In this document: positions 51,671 to 64,000 of the stretch, one piece after another
Position numbering within the stretch: the stretch's first letter is position 1
Layout: each line of letters opens with the position of its first letter
Assembly (NCBI GenBank): GCA_038380795.1
Contig: CM076259.1
Span: 77,321,724-77,385,723, forward strand
Reading direction: 5' to 3'
Length of the DNA stretch: 64,000 nucleotides
Source: Pyrocephalus nanus
Taxonomy: Eukaryota; Chordata; Aves; Passeriformes; Tyrannidae
Made by a program: the position numbers and the translations under genes
Notes under the pieces: generated by a model
Databases searched by the model: none
Told to the model about the DNA's origin: nothing
The model's input: the letters and a program-made list of their open reading frames with translations, nothing else

Positions 51671-52540
51671 AAATGGGGGAAACAAACACTTGGAGCAGCT
51701 TGTGATGTTACCTCCTAACATATTTTCTTTTTATATGGGGATATGTAGAGAAACAGACACTGTCTGACATATATTTTTCTAAATAATTGTTCCAAAATAT
51801 TTTTCCGATGAAAAAGATCCCAGTTCTAAACTGAAATCAGTTTTTTTTATGAAGAGCTTTTTTTTCCACTAGGAACATGGTCTATGGGGAAATTTCAATC
51901 TTGCTTTGATCTGGAATGCAAACAATGTCAAAAATCTTGGAATCTGTCACAAGCTGGAAATTGGGAATCCCACCAGAGGAGTTTGAACTCTTCTATCTCC
52001 TGTGAGCAGGCTGGGTAAAGGAGGTCTGCTTTGCCCCACAGCAGCATATGAGGTGGAAAACCAGATCTCAGCACAGGCTCTGGGGGAGCTGTGCCCGATC
52101 TCACCTCCTGATAACAGCACATCATATTTTTTGGGGATAGGTGAGCACTAACGAGCCATGGCTAAGAGCCCTTCCTAATATGCTGGATGCTCTCACTTAG
52201 ATTTCTGAACTGGATGAAGAGTGAGTGTGGCTGAGGCAGGTACTTTTGATGTCAGGTCTCCTGTGAAAGTTCAGAACATCCTCCATTACATATTTTTACT
52301 TATACTGTTACAAAGATAGATCAGCTAATTTTCTTAATTCAGCAGCTATGTGCACAGACAAAAAGACCTAACCAATGGTCAAACTACTCATAGTACCAGC
52401 AAATAACAACGTGTGCTTTTGAAGGTGAGTTATAATCCATTTGACTGTAGTGTTATCAAAATCTAACTACATATACTTTTTTTTTGTTTCATATGTATTT
52501 TTAATGTAAATACAGATTTACACAGTTTTTACATGTATGT

Positions 52541-52558
52541 ATACACACACACACACAA
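52541..52558. repeat. (AC)n microsatellite
   Basis: About seven to eight AC units follow an acatgtatgtat stretch in an AT-rich intergenic patch. Confidence 0.9.
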
Positions 52559-55500
52559 AGACAAGTATGCTTATTTATATTTACTTATATATAAGTACAA
52601 TGCAGAGTACCTGTAGTTTTAAGCACAGTCACACCCTTAGCTAGGGCTGTGTCATGAAAGGCCAGGATGAGTCATAGACATCTAAGTACATGAATACACT
52701 TGTATTTTGTCTGACCTCATTAGACACCTATTCCAGGTATGATTTTACAAAGGATGGTGCTAAGCTAAAGAAAGCATCTCCCTTACAGCATTTAACAGAA
52801 ATACAGGCCTTTGACTAAAACCAGAGCAAGAAGAACAGCACAGGCAACCAGATAAAGCTCAGTGAGTATTTCAGGCCACTGGACAATAGCCCAGAATTTG
52901 ATATTTCACAAAGGTATAGTGTCCAATTAGCAGACACTGATTGTCCTAGAGGGATGTCCAGCCCCTTCCAAACAGTGTCCTCAGCTCTCAACTGGACCCA
53001 TGCTGGCCAAGGAGGCAATGTAGTCCTCTGAACACGCAGTCCTGATGGAAAACACCCATGAAAAACCCTTCCCTTTCCCCTCCCGCAGCTGCCATGCACC
53101 CCTCAGGTAATGATTTAGCAGCAGTGCCATGCAGTGAGGTGACTGGCAGGTGTGGCTTGGTGATTTGCACAGCCAGGTGCCAGAAGACACAGCTGTGCAG
53201 ATGTTTGATGTGTCCAGGAGCAAGCCAGGCTCTCAGCCTAGATGGTGATGTTAAAATACTTCTCTGCCATCTGGAAGTGCTTCTTCTGCAGAGGGGGCAG
53301 CAGCACATGCTGCCCATTTGAACAGAGATCAGCACACAGATTTTGTGCACTTCTCTTCCATTCCCAGATGATGTCCGAGGAGCAGGAAAAAACAATTCAC
53401 TGACCAAGCGAGTGGCTCACAGGAGGAGGTCGTTAAAATCTTGTTATTTTTAAGCCCTTATGAGGCTGATGCAAGATTCTCCCACACATCTGCTACCTCT
53501 TTGACCTTAAAGTAATATGTTTGTAATGTACTTAATGCTGCAAGCTCCGTGAGTGCACCAGTGTATGGCTTCTCTTTACGTACCACCATGTTTCCTGAGG
53601 AAGCCCTCAGGATGGGTTTATCAGATAAACTCAAATAAAAATATTTCTTGGGTTTTAACCCCTTATTCTCTTTGTATTTACTAAACAACTCTAAGGGTTC
53701 CTTTGGACATAAACATGCTGTGTTCTGAGGCACTCTTGCTGTTTTAGGTCCGCCAGACAGATGACAGCAAAAAATGCCAAGCAGTTTGGAGTGAGGCAGC
53801 ATGGGGCTATTTTAGCTTGCATGATCCCGTTTCAGACCAGTGGCAGTTTGTTTCACCTTCCACAGGGATTCTACTAGGAGAGTGTAAGTCTAGACCCATA
53901 AATTATCAAAATTTTCAGATATTGTAATTTTTGTTGTTGTTTTTTGTTTTTGTTCTCAAGCCTGAAAAACACACACTAATACATTTAGCTGAATGCAGGG
54001 AAATCCCTCTGGCTCCAGTGAAACTAATGACACTGCCAGATAGTTGACAGTCATGATAGGCAGTGCATTAGAGCGGGTTTAGTCTCTCTTTGTGAGGAAA
54101 GGTAGAAAGAAACAATGTAAATAAAGCCCAGTGACAATACTGATAATCAGCAGAAGGATTTTTGTTCTCAGAAACCCAGGTTTAGGGCTCTGTGAGGAGA
54201 AATGACATCTATTAAAAGCAGAGCTAGAAAACAGTTGGTTTCCAGGATGAAGAGCTAGGAATAAATATTTTCAGGAGGGAGGGGGCTTCTGTAACTGATA
54301 GGAGCCACATGTTCCAGAAGGAAATATGGATATAATGACCAAAGAGAGGAGCAGAATAGAACACATGGAAGATGCTCTGGGAAAATTATTAAATACCACA
54401 ATAGGGATTTTAAAGGTCTCTAAAATTCACAGTTGAAACCCTGCAGCAGAAGAGAAAAAGATGAGAGCTCTAAAAGAAAACAGAAACTCAAGTGGAGTGG
54501 CAGAGGAGTGTTTCTGTAAACCCAGCAGAGACAGCTTTGGTGAGTATGGGATCTGCTTTTTTCCGTTTTCTTTCCCAAAAGCAATTTTAAGATTAGGCAG
54601 CTCTTCCAGAAATTTCCCTGCAGGTGGGGTGGTGTGCTTCCTCCACCAGAGCCAGGCGCTGGGGGAGAAGGCAGCCATGGACCTGCAGCCCCCCTACCAT
54701 GTCCTGGAAACTGAGACAGACCCACCAACGTCTCACTCTTTACCACACTCCAGAGGAGGAAGAAAATGAGTGGAAGGCCGCAATCCCTCCAGGAGGTGGG
54801 GCATTGGCATGAGTTCCGCACAAGAAGCACAGAAAGGCTTTACAAGCATTCACTCAATCTTCCCTGTCATCCTTGCTCAGCTCATGGCTCCCTCCACCAT
54901 GAGCTCAACAGCACAGCACACGTGGAAAATCCCTGTGGTGCTCTTCCATTCCTTCGAATCTGTGCTGGTAAGATATAAGAAGGAGAAGGCTGGACAGTGT
55001 AACTATGGGAAAGCAATGTTCAAAAAGCTCATCAGCGGTGGTAACGAGATTGGTTTCTTTGCTATGGCTGCTGTCAGTAGTGAAGGCAAGGGAGGGTATG
55101 AACTCTGTCTGTTAATCAAAGCTCAAGAGTGAGGGGACAAAGGAAACATAAAGCGTGCCTCTGGAGAGCCTTTCCAGACCTGCAGATTCCCAGGTCACAA
55201 CTGGAACGCTGGAGCAGTGGTGATGTGTTGTGCCTGAGATGTTGATCCATCCATTCACAAAGCACAGCCTTATTGTCTTACCCAAATTCAAGCTTCAAAC
55301 CTGGGGTCACGTTTTGGGAGGAAAAATAGGAGAGTGATGGCCTGTGTCGTGTGGACATAGGTACAAATCTGGGATGGGATCTCAGGCCTCATCAAGCCAG
55401 CTGTATTCTGGCAATGCTTTGCTCTTCTCACAGGTAGAGATGGGGGTTTTTAATAAAATGCTGGCATTAGAAACAGGGAAAACAAGGAGTTCAGCTGGTG

Positions 55501-58500
55501 AGCCTGCTGGGTTGGTTAGCCACTATGCTAGCATCTCACACCAGTGGTGAGCCCCAGGGCATCTCGTGGATTAAAAGAGCTGCCAATTACAGAACATTCC
55601 CATGCTCCATCTAGTTTTGCAGGACGAGTACTGGACACCTGTCTCAAACATGCTAAAAGCATATGCCTCTGCTGTGGGCTGGGGAACACCCGCTGAGCTT
55701 CCCAGCCTTGACACACATGCCTTGGAGGACAGTGCTTTCCTTGCCTCAAACCTGCCGGGCTTTAACTGTGGAACCATCAGAATTAACCTGCTGGCTGTCA
55801 CCATGGCAGCTGAGGAAGCAGGTTCATGAGAAAGCACTCACAAAGTCACCAACCTTTCTGCTATTATAGCAGCTTCAAAAGAGGACATCAACATCACAGG
55901 TATATTTTATACATATGTATATTGTTATCAGCAGCTTTGTTGCATGGACAGGAGCCAGGCAGTCCCCAGAGGCAGGAGTTGCTCCTCTCCCTCTTTTATC
56001 TAGCTACTGTGTTTACTAAAACAGACAAGGATCAGTCTCACAGGCTGTCTAAAATAGGAGCATGAGAACCAGCAAATGTAGGGACTTGGCAAATATGGAC
56101 AGTTTGGGAAAGAGCCTGGTTGTCTTCCATGGACTCACAGAGAGTACTTATTTCTTTGCTTCACTCTCGTTTCTCTAACTGAACTTCAGAAACATCCATG
56201 TTACCATTTTGCCCTGTGTTCACTGGGGCTGGCCGACAACTGTTTTGGTAGAAAGGAGCAGAAAAAGCTCTGTGTTTTCCTCCACACCCTTGTACAGGCG
56301 TGCTAGGATCTGCGTAGCTGAAGCATTTCTTTCCAAGGCTCTGTGCAGAGGTTACCAAGTCATTTGGGCTGAGAGGCATGAGGGCAGGGCAGGACAAACT
56401 TGGCCAGACTTGCCCTCTTCCTTTTGCACAGCACCCACAGTACAACTGTAAGAAAAAGAAAGGTTTCTTGTAATCAAAAGTGAAAGAAAGCACCTCCCTG
56501 AACCTACCAGCGTTATTTTTTTATGAGCTGGAGCATGGCTGTAGCCTGCTGCACCTCTGAATCGGCACTTTCAGATCATGTGGAGATGCTCATAAGTGAC
56601 TCGTTTGTCTTTTGGTTTTATTAATTTAATTTTGTTGTTTACTATGTGGCATATCACTTTATTTTTGAGCAAAACATATCACTGCAAAGGAGAGAATTTT
56701 TCACCAGGAGAGATGGAGTGCCTTGTACCAGGCTGCAGTAGGACTTCCTCTGTCCCCTGCCACCCTGCCAAGGTGGTAGGTTGCTGGGCAGGAAAGGTTT
56801 TGGGCCTGGCCTCCACACTGGGGAAACAAGCACCTTATGTCCCAGCTTTCTCTGCCATCAGGATCTTTGGGGAGAGAGTTTTTTCTCTCATGCTTGGTTT
56901 CATTACAAAGAAAGAAAAGATATCTCCCAGCAGAGCCCAGGAGCTGCAGAGGTTTTGAGGACAGGCAGTTCCGCCTCACTGAGGACAGGCAGTCTCTATT
57001 ATGGCACTTGATTTTAATGCCATTTTAAATATGTTTGCTATGTTTTAGGCATTTCACTGCCTTTCAAGCAGAATATAAAAGTGTGTAAATAGGAAAGGGG
57101 AGGCAGGGAGTGTCCATCCTTGTACAACTGATGCCAAAGAAGCAGCTGTGTGGGGTAACACGAATTGGTGCATAGGGAGGTGCTTTGTTTTCATCGTAGT
57201 TTGTTTTCTTTTTGTTTGGTTTGGTTTGGTTTTTTAATGGCTTATACATTTGTTGCTGAAGGTTTATTTTTAGCTAAAAGAGAAATCATTGTTACGCCAT
57301 AGCAACCAGAATTGGGAGGCAAGTTAGAGCAAAGTGATCTGAATAAAATATATCTAAAAGCATCCAAACTGATTAAATATCCTAAAAATAAAGATGATAG
57401 CTGTTACGATAACACAATGCTGATGTTTGTGTTTTAGACACACAAAGAATTTCTTTTACAGCACAATTTTTTTTCTCCTAGTTACCGGCTGCAAAGGGAG
57501 GCCTGGAAAAGCGTTGCTAATAGTCATAAATGACTAATACAACCAAAGGATTTGCAAAACAGGTGGGATGTTCTGCTGGAGATGTGAGGAAATTAAGCTT
57601 TCTCTTTTGAGGTGCAATAAAAGCCTCTTGCAACCTGCACTTGAGTAACTGGCTGCAACACGGAGCCCATCAGCTGGTGGGTGGCAGAGGACATGGTGGG
57701 TAGGTTTTCCCCCTTCCTCACAGGGGTTGTTTAATGTGTGCTGAGCCAAGGCCTGGCTGCAGAGATTCTGGTGTCCATTAGGATGCTGGGGGTCATACCT
57801 CTCATGTACCAGGTAGCACAGCTCCTCTGGGTCCAGATGCCTGGCAAGCCTCACGGTTTTTCACTGGTCTCATAGAGCAGAAGAGCTGCACAGAGTCTCA
57901 CCAGAGCCCCAGACAGCCCCATCCCAGGCAGCTACCTTGGGGTGGGAGTGGGCAGTGGTCCCCAAATATCCTCCTGGTGACTGGTGATTTCAGACACCTT
58001 TGGATCATGAATATGTCGTTGAGTTCATATGCCAGTGCACGAAGACATTGTCCCTTTGTCTTGAGAAAGACAGAGGGGCCTTGAGGACCTGTCCATCAAG
58101 GGTGATCCCCAGCTTGTGTTTGCTGTGTGGACCCTTCCATGCCAATAAATCTTACAGGGGACCCCAGCAGTGCAGGTGCTGGACCATGAAAGCAAACAAA
58201 GGCCAGGACAAGAGGCCCCAAGTCCAGGGCTGGGCCCTCCATGTGGGGGACGTGCAGACACCAACACAGCCCAGTCAGCCCTCTCTTCTTCTGTACCTTT
58301 CCTATCGGCTCTTCCCCACCACTGGTGGGAGGGAAATAGTTTCCTTGAGCAGCCCCCGAGGTCATAGGTCTGACCTAAGTGGGTTGGGCCTATTTTAGGC
58401 AGGGGGACTATAGCAATGGAGCTCATGGGTACTACTGATGGGCTGCTCACACTCCCATTGCCATGCAAAGATCCTGGCTTGATTACAGATGAAGCTCCCC

Positions 58501-58647
58501 TACCCTGGTCATGAGCTCTGGGTTGTTCTGGGGCAGTCAGACTTGAATGACTCCAAACTGACTTTGTCAGGTGTCTGGGACACCACTTCACTTTAGGCTC
58601 TGATAGACCCATCCATTCCAAAGGACCAAGTCTCTCAGACAAGAAGG

Positions 58648-58815
58648 CACCACAGGAGGCCTCAAGTCCAACCTACTGTTCAGAACAAGGCTAGCATTGT
58701 CTTCAGATAGTGTTACTTTGACCTGTTGGATGCTGGAAGCCACCATGGATAGAGACTGCACAACTTGTCAAGGCAACATATCTCATTGTTCAATTATCTT
58801 TGCAGTAGGTTTTTG
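58648..58815 (-). mobile_element. Degenerate CR1 3'-region fragment (reverse)
   Basis: The words ctcaagtccaacctactgtt, cagaacaaggctag, and later gactgcacaacttgtcaagg follow the order of the reversed CR1 3' UTR (tctagtccaacctcctgctc, then cagagcagggctaac, then attccacaacctctctgg). Divergence is high, so this is an old copy. Ends are approximate. Confidence 0.6.
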
Positions 58816-61800
58816 TTTCATACACCCATTCAGACCCAGCTTCAGGTTCTTTCAACCAAAACATTCTCCAATGTCAAATGTTTTTAAACCCTTCCTCTTA
58901 ATACCTTCTTTCAATCTATTAACTGAGCTCTGAGAGTCCTCCGTCCTCACTGGCCCTGATCCTAGAAAAAACATTTAGCCAAAATTGCAGTAAAGGTCCT
59001 GGAATTGAACCTTCTTTCCCAGCACTTTGTAATTTGATACTGCATAATTTTTACCACTCAGATGCTGCTTGTTTCAAGCAAAAATACTTGGGGAATATTG
59101 CCATTGCCAAGCAAACACTTTGGAGCATACTTTTTATGTTCTACTTGAGGCAAACTGTCAATAAAAAATTTTGACAAACAATGTCAATATTTGGGATTAA
59201 TTTCCTATTTTTAAATAGCATTTAATGTGATCTAGTATGTTTTAAATTATATGCACAACAGACTCCTTGTATTTGGAACTGTGAAAACTCAATTTATCCT
59301 TAACTGTAGTTAACACAGAATCAATAAGAACTGTGAGGGTTTAAATTTAAAAATATATCCCCAAAATTATAAATGAATCTTTTTCAAAATATGCACTGTA
59401 ATTAGACTCCTCTTGACCTGTTCTTCACAGTTTTTTTTTATCACCTTTTATGCACAGTGGTTTGATTGACCCTCTGTTCTAATATCTATTTTGGGTTGTT
59501 TGACACCATGGGAAATAACGAATACATTAGTAATTATGCACACTCTTAGAAAATCAAGCCTGAGTACAAAGGTGAGCACCAAGTCTGAGCCAACAAAGTT
59601 TTCACATGAATGTTTCAGTGGGTTAGTGTCATTTTCTCTGTTTGCAAAGGCTGCAGGGATGTGAAGCATTTTAGAAAAAGAGACCATCTTTGGTCCAAAT
59701 AAGCTACAAAGAAAGGCCTTGATCTTGCAAGTGGCTTTGAGCAGATTTCTGTACCAGTGTGCATCCAGCCATGGCACCATGAACAAAGGGCTCAATCACA
59801 GCTTTGTGCCTCAAAATATTCCTTATCTGAGGGCTGCAAATCTAGATGTGAATACTCACATATATTTTAGGGGAGACATCTTCTTCCTTGTTCCAGATTA
59901 GTTCCCTTCCCCCTCCAATCCCTCTGGACACTGGTGTCCCCACATTGCTCATTACAGCTGACGAAATACTAGCAGCCACTGGAAGGGATGATGGTGGTCC
60001 TCTCTGGAACCAGTTCCTCTTCTTGCCCTGGCCCAGGCTCAGCCATGTCCCTGCTCCAATTACCAACCAAAAGAAGGGGAGTTTTCTGCCAGTTTAGCTC
60101 CCTGAAGGTGTACAAGGGCATCAGTGGGAGGTGGAGGGGAGACTGCGATGGCTTTTGGTGGCTGGTAATCATTAGTTGGGATTTGATGTAGTGTTACCCC
60201 ACACTCCTGCCACACTCAGGATAGGAGCCATAGCATGCACTGGGCCCAGGCTGAATGTCTACATTCTGAGAGCATAGGTATGATTTCAAAAGGTAAATAT
60301 GGACCCAGCTAAACGTGGCCTCAGCTCAGGATAAGCCATTATCTTGAGGGTGTTGCTGCCTAAAGCTTCTAAGACACGTGAAAGGGCTGTGAAAAAACAA
60401 GATGCTTTTGCAGAGCAGCATAACTAGGAGGGGAAGCATCTGTGGGGTCAGTCTCCTTCCCTCAGTGCTGCTGGCAGGTGGGCCTAGGTCAGCACCCATG
60501 TCCATCTTGCATCTCCTTCTACTACACATTCCCTGCTTGCCTTCACATGAGGGTCTGGTAGGGTCATGGAGGTATAATCCCTTCCTTGCCCTGGACCTGT
60601 CAAGGTGGCTGTCTTTGCTCTCTGATTGTAAAGCTCTCACCACCACCTGCACTCTCAGATGCTGTGATAATGAAAATAAGATGAAATAGCACTTGGTTCA
60701 TTTGGTGAAACTAAAATTGATTTTTAATTTTTAATAGGTTGACTCACCACTCGTGGGCATTGCAGACAGTAGTTAAAAACTACTTTGCACTGGAGTCAGA
60801 AAGTCAGAACTAATTAAGGAATATGTCCACAAAAACACTGCTAATAGACTGAAGGGAAGACCTTAATTAGAAATTTGGGAGGTAGTAACCCTCCTGTTAA
60901 TAATGCTTAAATGACATTTGGGAGCCTTGTAAAATAAGTAAACAGCTTCTTTCTGCATAACTACAGTTGAAGATAGGAGACCAGAAGAACAATCTAAATA
61001 GGGTCTGGATGCTGCTACTCCAGAGCTGATGCAAACTCCTCCTCAAAGCAGTCTTCAGTCTTGCTCTCCACCTAGTAACAAACAGCACTGCAGCACTTAA
61101 AAAAAATCTGTAGAGTAAGGCAGCAAGGTGACTCCAAGGACTGTTAGGCATGAGCAATAGTATGCAGAAGCTAGAACACCTCAGCCTACACAATATGACT
61201 TACCTCCGCTCTCAAAGCAAAGCTCCAGGCGCATCTTCAGTTATCTGGCGTACACAGCCAGTCAGGGCTCGAGAGAAATGTAACTAAAGCAAGCTAAATA
61301 TTTCAGGCATGTCGACAGCGATGCAGTGATTTTGTAATGACCCATGCTGGAAGAATAACCAGGCTAGCAAAATAAAGTGCTTTATAAGATTTCATTTCTA
61401 TTCAGAAGTAAAATAAAGTAAAAAACTGATTATAATGTGCCCCTTGATGAAAGCCTGAAACCTGGAAAATACTGCAAATCAAAAGCATGCTCTTGTAACC
61501 TGCTGTGACAGACCCCAGTTTAACCTCCTCTGGCAAACTACCCCAAACTGCAATTATCCCCCTAGTTCAGCCAGTTCCTGTGGCCACAGCACTGGGGCTG
61601 GCACAGCTGGGGAGCCACAAGGATAGATCCACATGTGACCTGAGTCCGGCTGTCACAGCACCCTCATCAGCACTGCCCCAATACCCCCTCCACTGGCACC
61701 TGCAGCTGGGGCAGGGAGTGTGGGTGCTGAGCATGCTGCAGGAGTTGTCTTTCGGCAAGTGCTGTCTCAGAGCTGAGACATTAAAAATAACCGTTGACAT

Positions 61801-61897
61801 GTTCAAGCATGACAGCTCCTATACAAAAGAAGCTCTGTGGATTTCACCATACCTTTTGTGTTGTGGCTTCCAATACAGAAATCTACCTAAATTATCA

Positions 61898-61936
<39 letters not shown>

Positions 61937-64000
61937 GGGGGGTGTTGGGGTTGGGGAGAAATCACACAGATTTAAAGCATGATAAAATAATGCAAAGAAA
62001 AGATTTTCACTTATTTTTAGCACATTACTGGAGGACCCAGAGCTGTTCCCTTTCTCTTCTAATCCATGAAACAAGAGTAATTTGAAGTGTGAGGTGTTTC
62101 ATGATCTCAGGATGCAAAAACTATCAAAATGTTGAGCTATCTGGTTGCTGATGCCTGGCAGTTTCGTAGCATCCTTTCCTAGGCACTCCTTGCAATTGGG
62201 CATAAATATGCTGTACCAGAAACCCTTAAAAATGGAAAATTTTATCAAGGTCACAGTTCTCACATCTTTCTGATTTTCATTAGCAAGCCAATTTTATTTT
62301 AATTTTGTGAAACTTTCAGCTAGTCATTTAAAAATAGAAAATATGGATATTTACATGGCAGAACACACTAACAACAAGCTTAGCAGTAGCCTCAACTAGG
62401 AACATTCTTTGGTGCTCTGAGTGTTCAGCAACTATTTCTTCTGCCCCACAAAGCAGCCACCATGGCAGGGGGAAGATGAGAGCCTAGTTACAGCCTGGAA
62501 GTTGCATCTGGGGCATTTAGCTGGGGAAGAGGTGGGGGAGGGAGGGAAGAGAGGAAAAAAAGAGGAGTGGTGAGACGTCCAGCGAAAACAAAAGAATGGG
62601 AACCTTCACAATAGAGCCATATCTGCTGCATCCCTGCCCTTGAATAGTGACTGGTCAAAATCTTGCCTAAATCACAGGCAGGAAAGACCATTTTAATCTG
62701 CTGCCTGGTACAACTATTTTCAATTTGCACCATTGTAAAATAAAAGATTGTTAATTTACTTTAAAACAAGTTTGTTGTGCCCAAATGCCCCACAGCAAAA
62801 ATACGATAAACAACAGGGAAGCTGGCATCTCACCACCAGGAAAAGTGGAGGATAATCTGTGCGTGTGCCCTTGCTTCACTTCACAAAGGCCTTCAAGAGA
62901 AGAAATAAAAGGCAATGTAGCAGGCTGGTATTAAGCAGCCTCAACCATTCAGATACTTAGCTGAATTATCAGCTTCCTCTGAAAAGAATTCAAAACCAGA
63001 CTATTGATGGTAATTATCAACTGCACTTTGTGGGCTTTCAGTCTAATGAATACACAAATGAAAAATCAATGGAGGAGGCTTCCAGAAATGAACATGGCAA
63101 CAATCTTGATCTTAGAGTTGGCTCATAGACAGCTCCTCCCAAACCAGCTCTAAGGCTGTGTTCTGACTGTACATTTCTGTTATTTCGTAGTAGAGCTTTC
63201 CCTCTGAGGAATTCATTAGTCCTCTCTTTGATAAAATAAATGCAAGCTTAATTTTTAAATTAAAAAATCATTACAATAATTACATCTCCTAATCCCTGGT
63301 TAAAAAATTATAAGAGATCAAATCTGTCAAAGGCTGAAAATGATTCCCCATCTTCTGAGGTCAGTTGAAAAATCTGCTCAGAATGAATCAACCACACTGA
63401 ATAAAACTTTAGATAAAGAGGATAAAGCTCTACAAACCACCAAACATGGCTGAACCTCCAATTCAACATGATAAATTGCCAACTTTGTCTCTTTTTAGCT
63501 GGAGGAATACATTTGTTACAGAAAGGTTCTGCAGCTCTGAGATGAATACACTATAGCACTGACAATGGCTAATCACGTCCTAAGGCTGGGGGAAAGCATG
63601 AATCACATCCCTGTGGGGTCATTTTATGGGTTCTATTACTTCTGTATGGCACAGTCAGGCTGACTTCTGTTACATACCAGGTATTGATTCTGAATTATGT
63701 GTTTGCCTGAAACAAGATTTTGGCACGGAAAAATTCTGTTTCAACAAGACTTAGTTATCTGTGAATTCTGAGGAATACTCACTGCTTGAGAAAATTTGTG
63801 CAAACCCCAGTCAGAAAAACACATGGAATGGGCAGGCATTCCCAGCAGTCAGGACATGCTTCTGAAATGTGATGATTTAAATTTCCTTCTTTAATTTATC
63901 TTTTACCCCAGGTCAGGTCCTCAGTCTATATGCATCCTCCTCCTATTTCCACCACACTGCTGAATACAATATTCCATCACTACTCCCTGCTAGTATTGCA
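58816..64000. other. Intergenic stretch, no supported gene
   Basis: A patch at about 59715-59770 (ggccttgatcttgcaagtgg, ctttgagcag) may be an old repeat. A 35-T run with a G-rich neighbour lies at 61901-61956. From 62.6 kb to the end the sequence is AT-rich with words such as ggtaattatcaactgc and acaataattacatc, which is typical of conserved noncoding elements but unproven. No coding exon is supported. Confidence 0.65.
61901..61956 (+). repeat. T35 homopolymer followed by G-rich, quadruplex-prone tract
   Basis: Thirty-five T (61901-61935) run directly into seven G (61936-61942), then tgtt, GGGG, tt, GGGG (ends 61956). The G part fits four runs of at least three G with loops under seven bases, the usual G-quadruplex pattern. 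Confidence 0.9.

Larger units (their letters stand above)
50239..58647. other. Intergenic stretch, no supported gene
   Basis: Between the solo LTR and the degenerate CR1 I find only short unrecognised frames, simple repeats and a 14-base direct repeat at 56956/56980. The longest frame is 205 codons on the minus strand (58025-58642). It lacks any domain, and I regard it as chance in GC-rich sequence. Confidence 0.65.

Noticed and set aside
61505..61975. 156-codon plus-strand frame
   Set aside because: Its end is poly-Phe from the T35 run and the rest has no recognisable similarity.
1..64000. Bacterial-style features (operons, CRISPR arrays, riboswitches, ribosome-binding sites)
   Set aside because: The window is vertebrate nuclear DNA with a spliced gene and LINE/LTR elements; nothing of that kind was seen.

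Overview
The window is vertebrate nuclear DNA, almost certainly from a bird and probably a neoavian one. Three things point there: several CR1 LINE fragments, one solo avian endogenous-retrovirus LTR, and a very low density of coding sequence. Only one protein-coding gene is supported, and only its last coding exon is present. Positions 25754-25991 (+) encode the C-terminal 78 residues of the Ras-family GTPase RAP2A, including the NKVD and SAK guanine-binding motifs and the lipid-modified CCSACNIQ tail.

Layout. (1) 1-25753 is the 3' part of RAP2A intron 1. Exon 1, with the P-loop, switch I and switch II, lies outside the window to the left, so the intron is more than 25.7 kb. The intron is AT-rich and visibly T-rich on the sense strand. 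It carries a chimeric CR1 block (12475-14028, minus strand), a short CR1 3' end (15445-15613), MIR-like relics, simple repeats, and one small GC-rich islet (about 11140-11530) with a TATA-like box and a splice-donor-like site. (2) 25754-25991 is the coding exon. (3) 25992 to about 29795 is an inferred 3' UTR of about 3.8 kb, ending at two AATAAA signals with a GT/T-rich element just downstream. (4) About 29800-64000 appears intergenic. It holds a CR1 3' fragment at 31512-31880, a MIR-like relic at about 37300, an ancient CR1 ORF2 relic at 48595-48900, a 570-bp solo LTR at 49669-50238, a degenerate CR1 at about 58648-58815, and homopolymer and G-quadruplex-prone tracts. I could not support any exon of a downstream gene; in human, IPO5 and FARP1 lie on that side of RAP2A.

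Many reading frames of 60-205 codons are open, especially in the more GC-rich 35-64 kb part. None has recognisable domains or convincing exon structure, and I treat them as chance. I found no tRNA, rRNA, CRISPR or operon-like structure, and no strong case for a new biological system. The most checkable oddities are the head-to-tail CR1 chimera, the intronic GC-rich promoter/first-exon-like islet, a perfect 25-bp dispersed direct repeat, the T35-plus-G4 junction, and an apparent change in strand asymmetry near the RAP2A poly(A) site. All family assignments come from reading and memory; no alignment was run.
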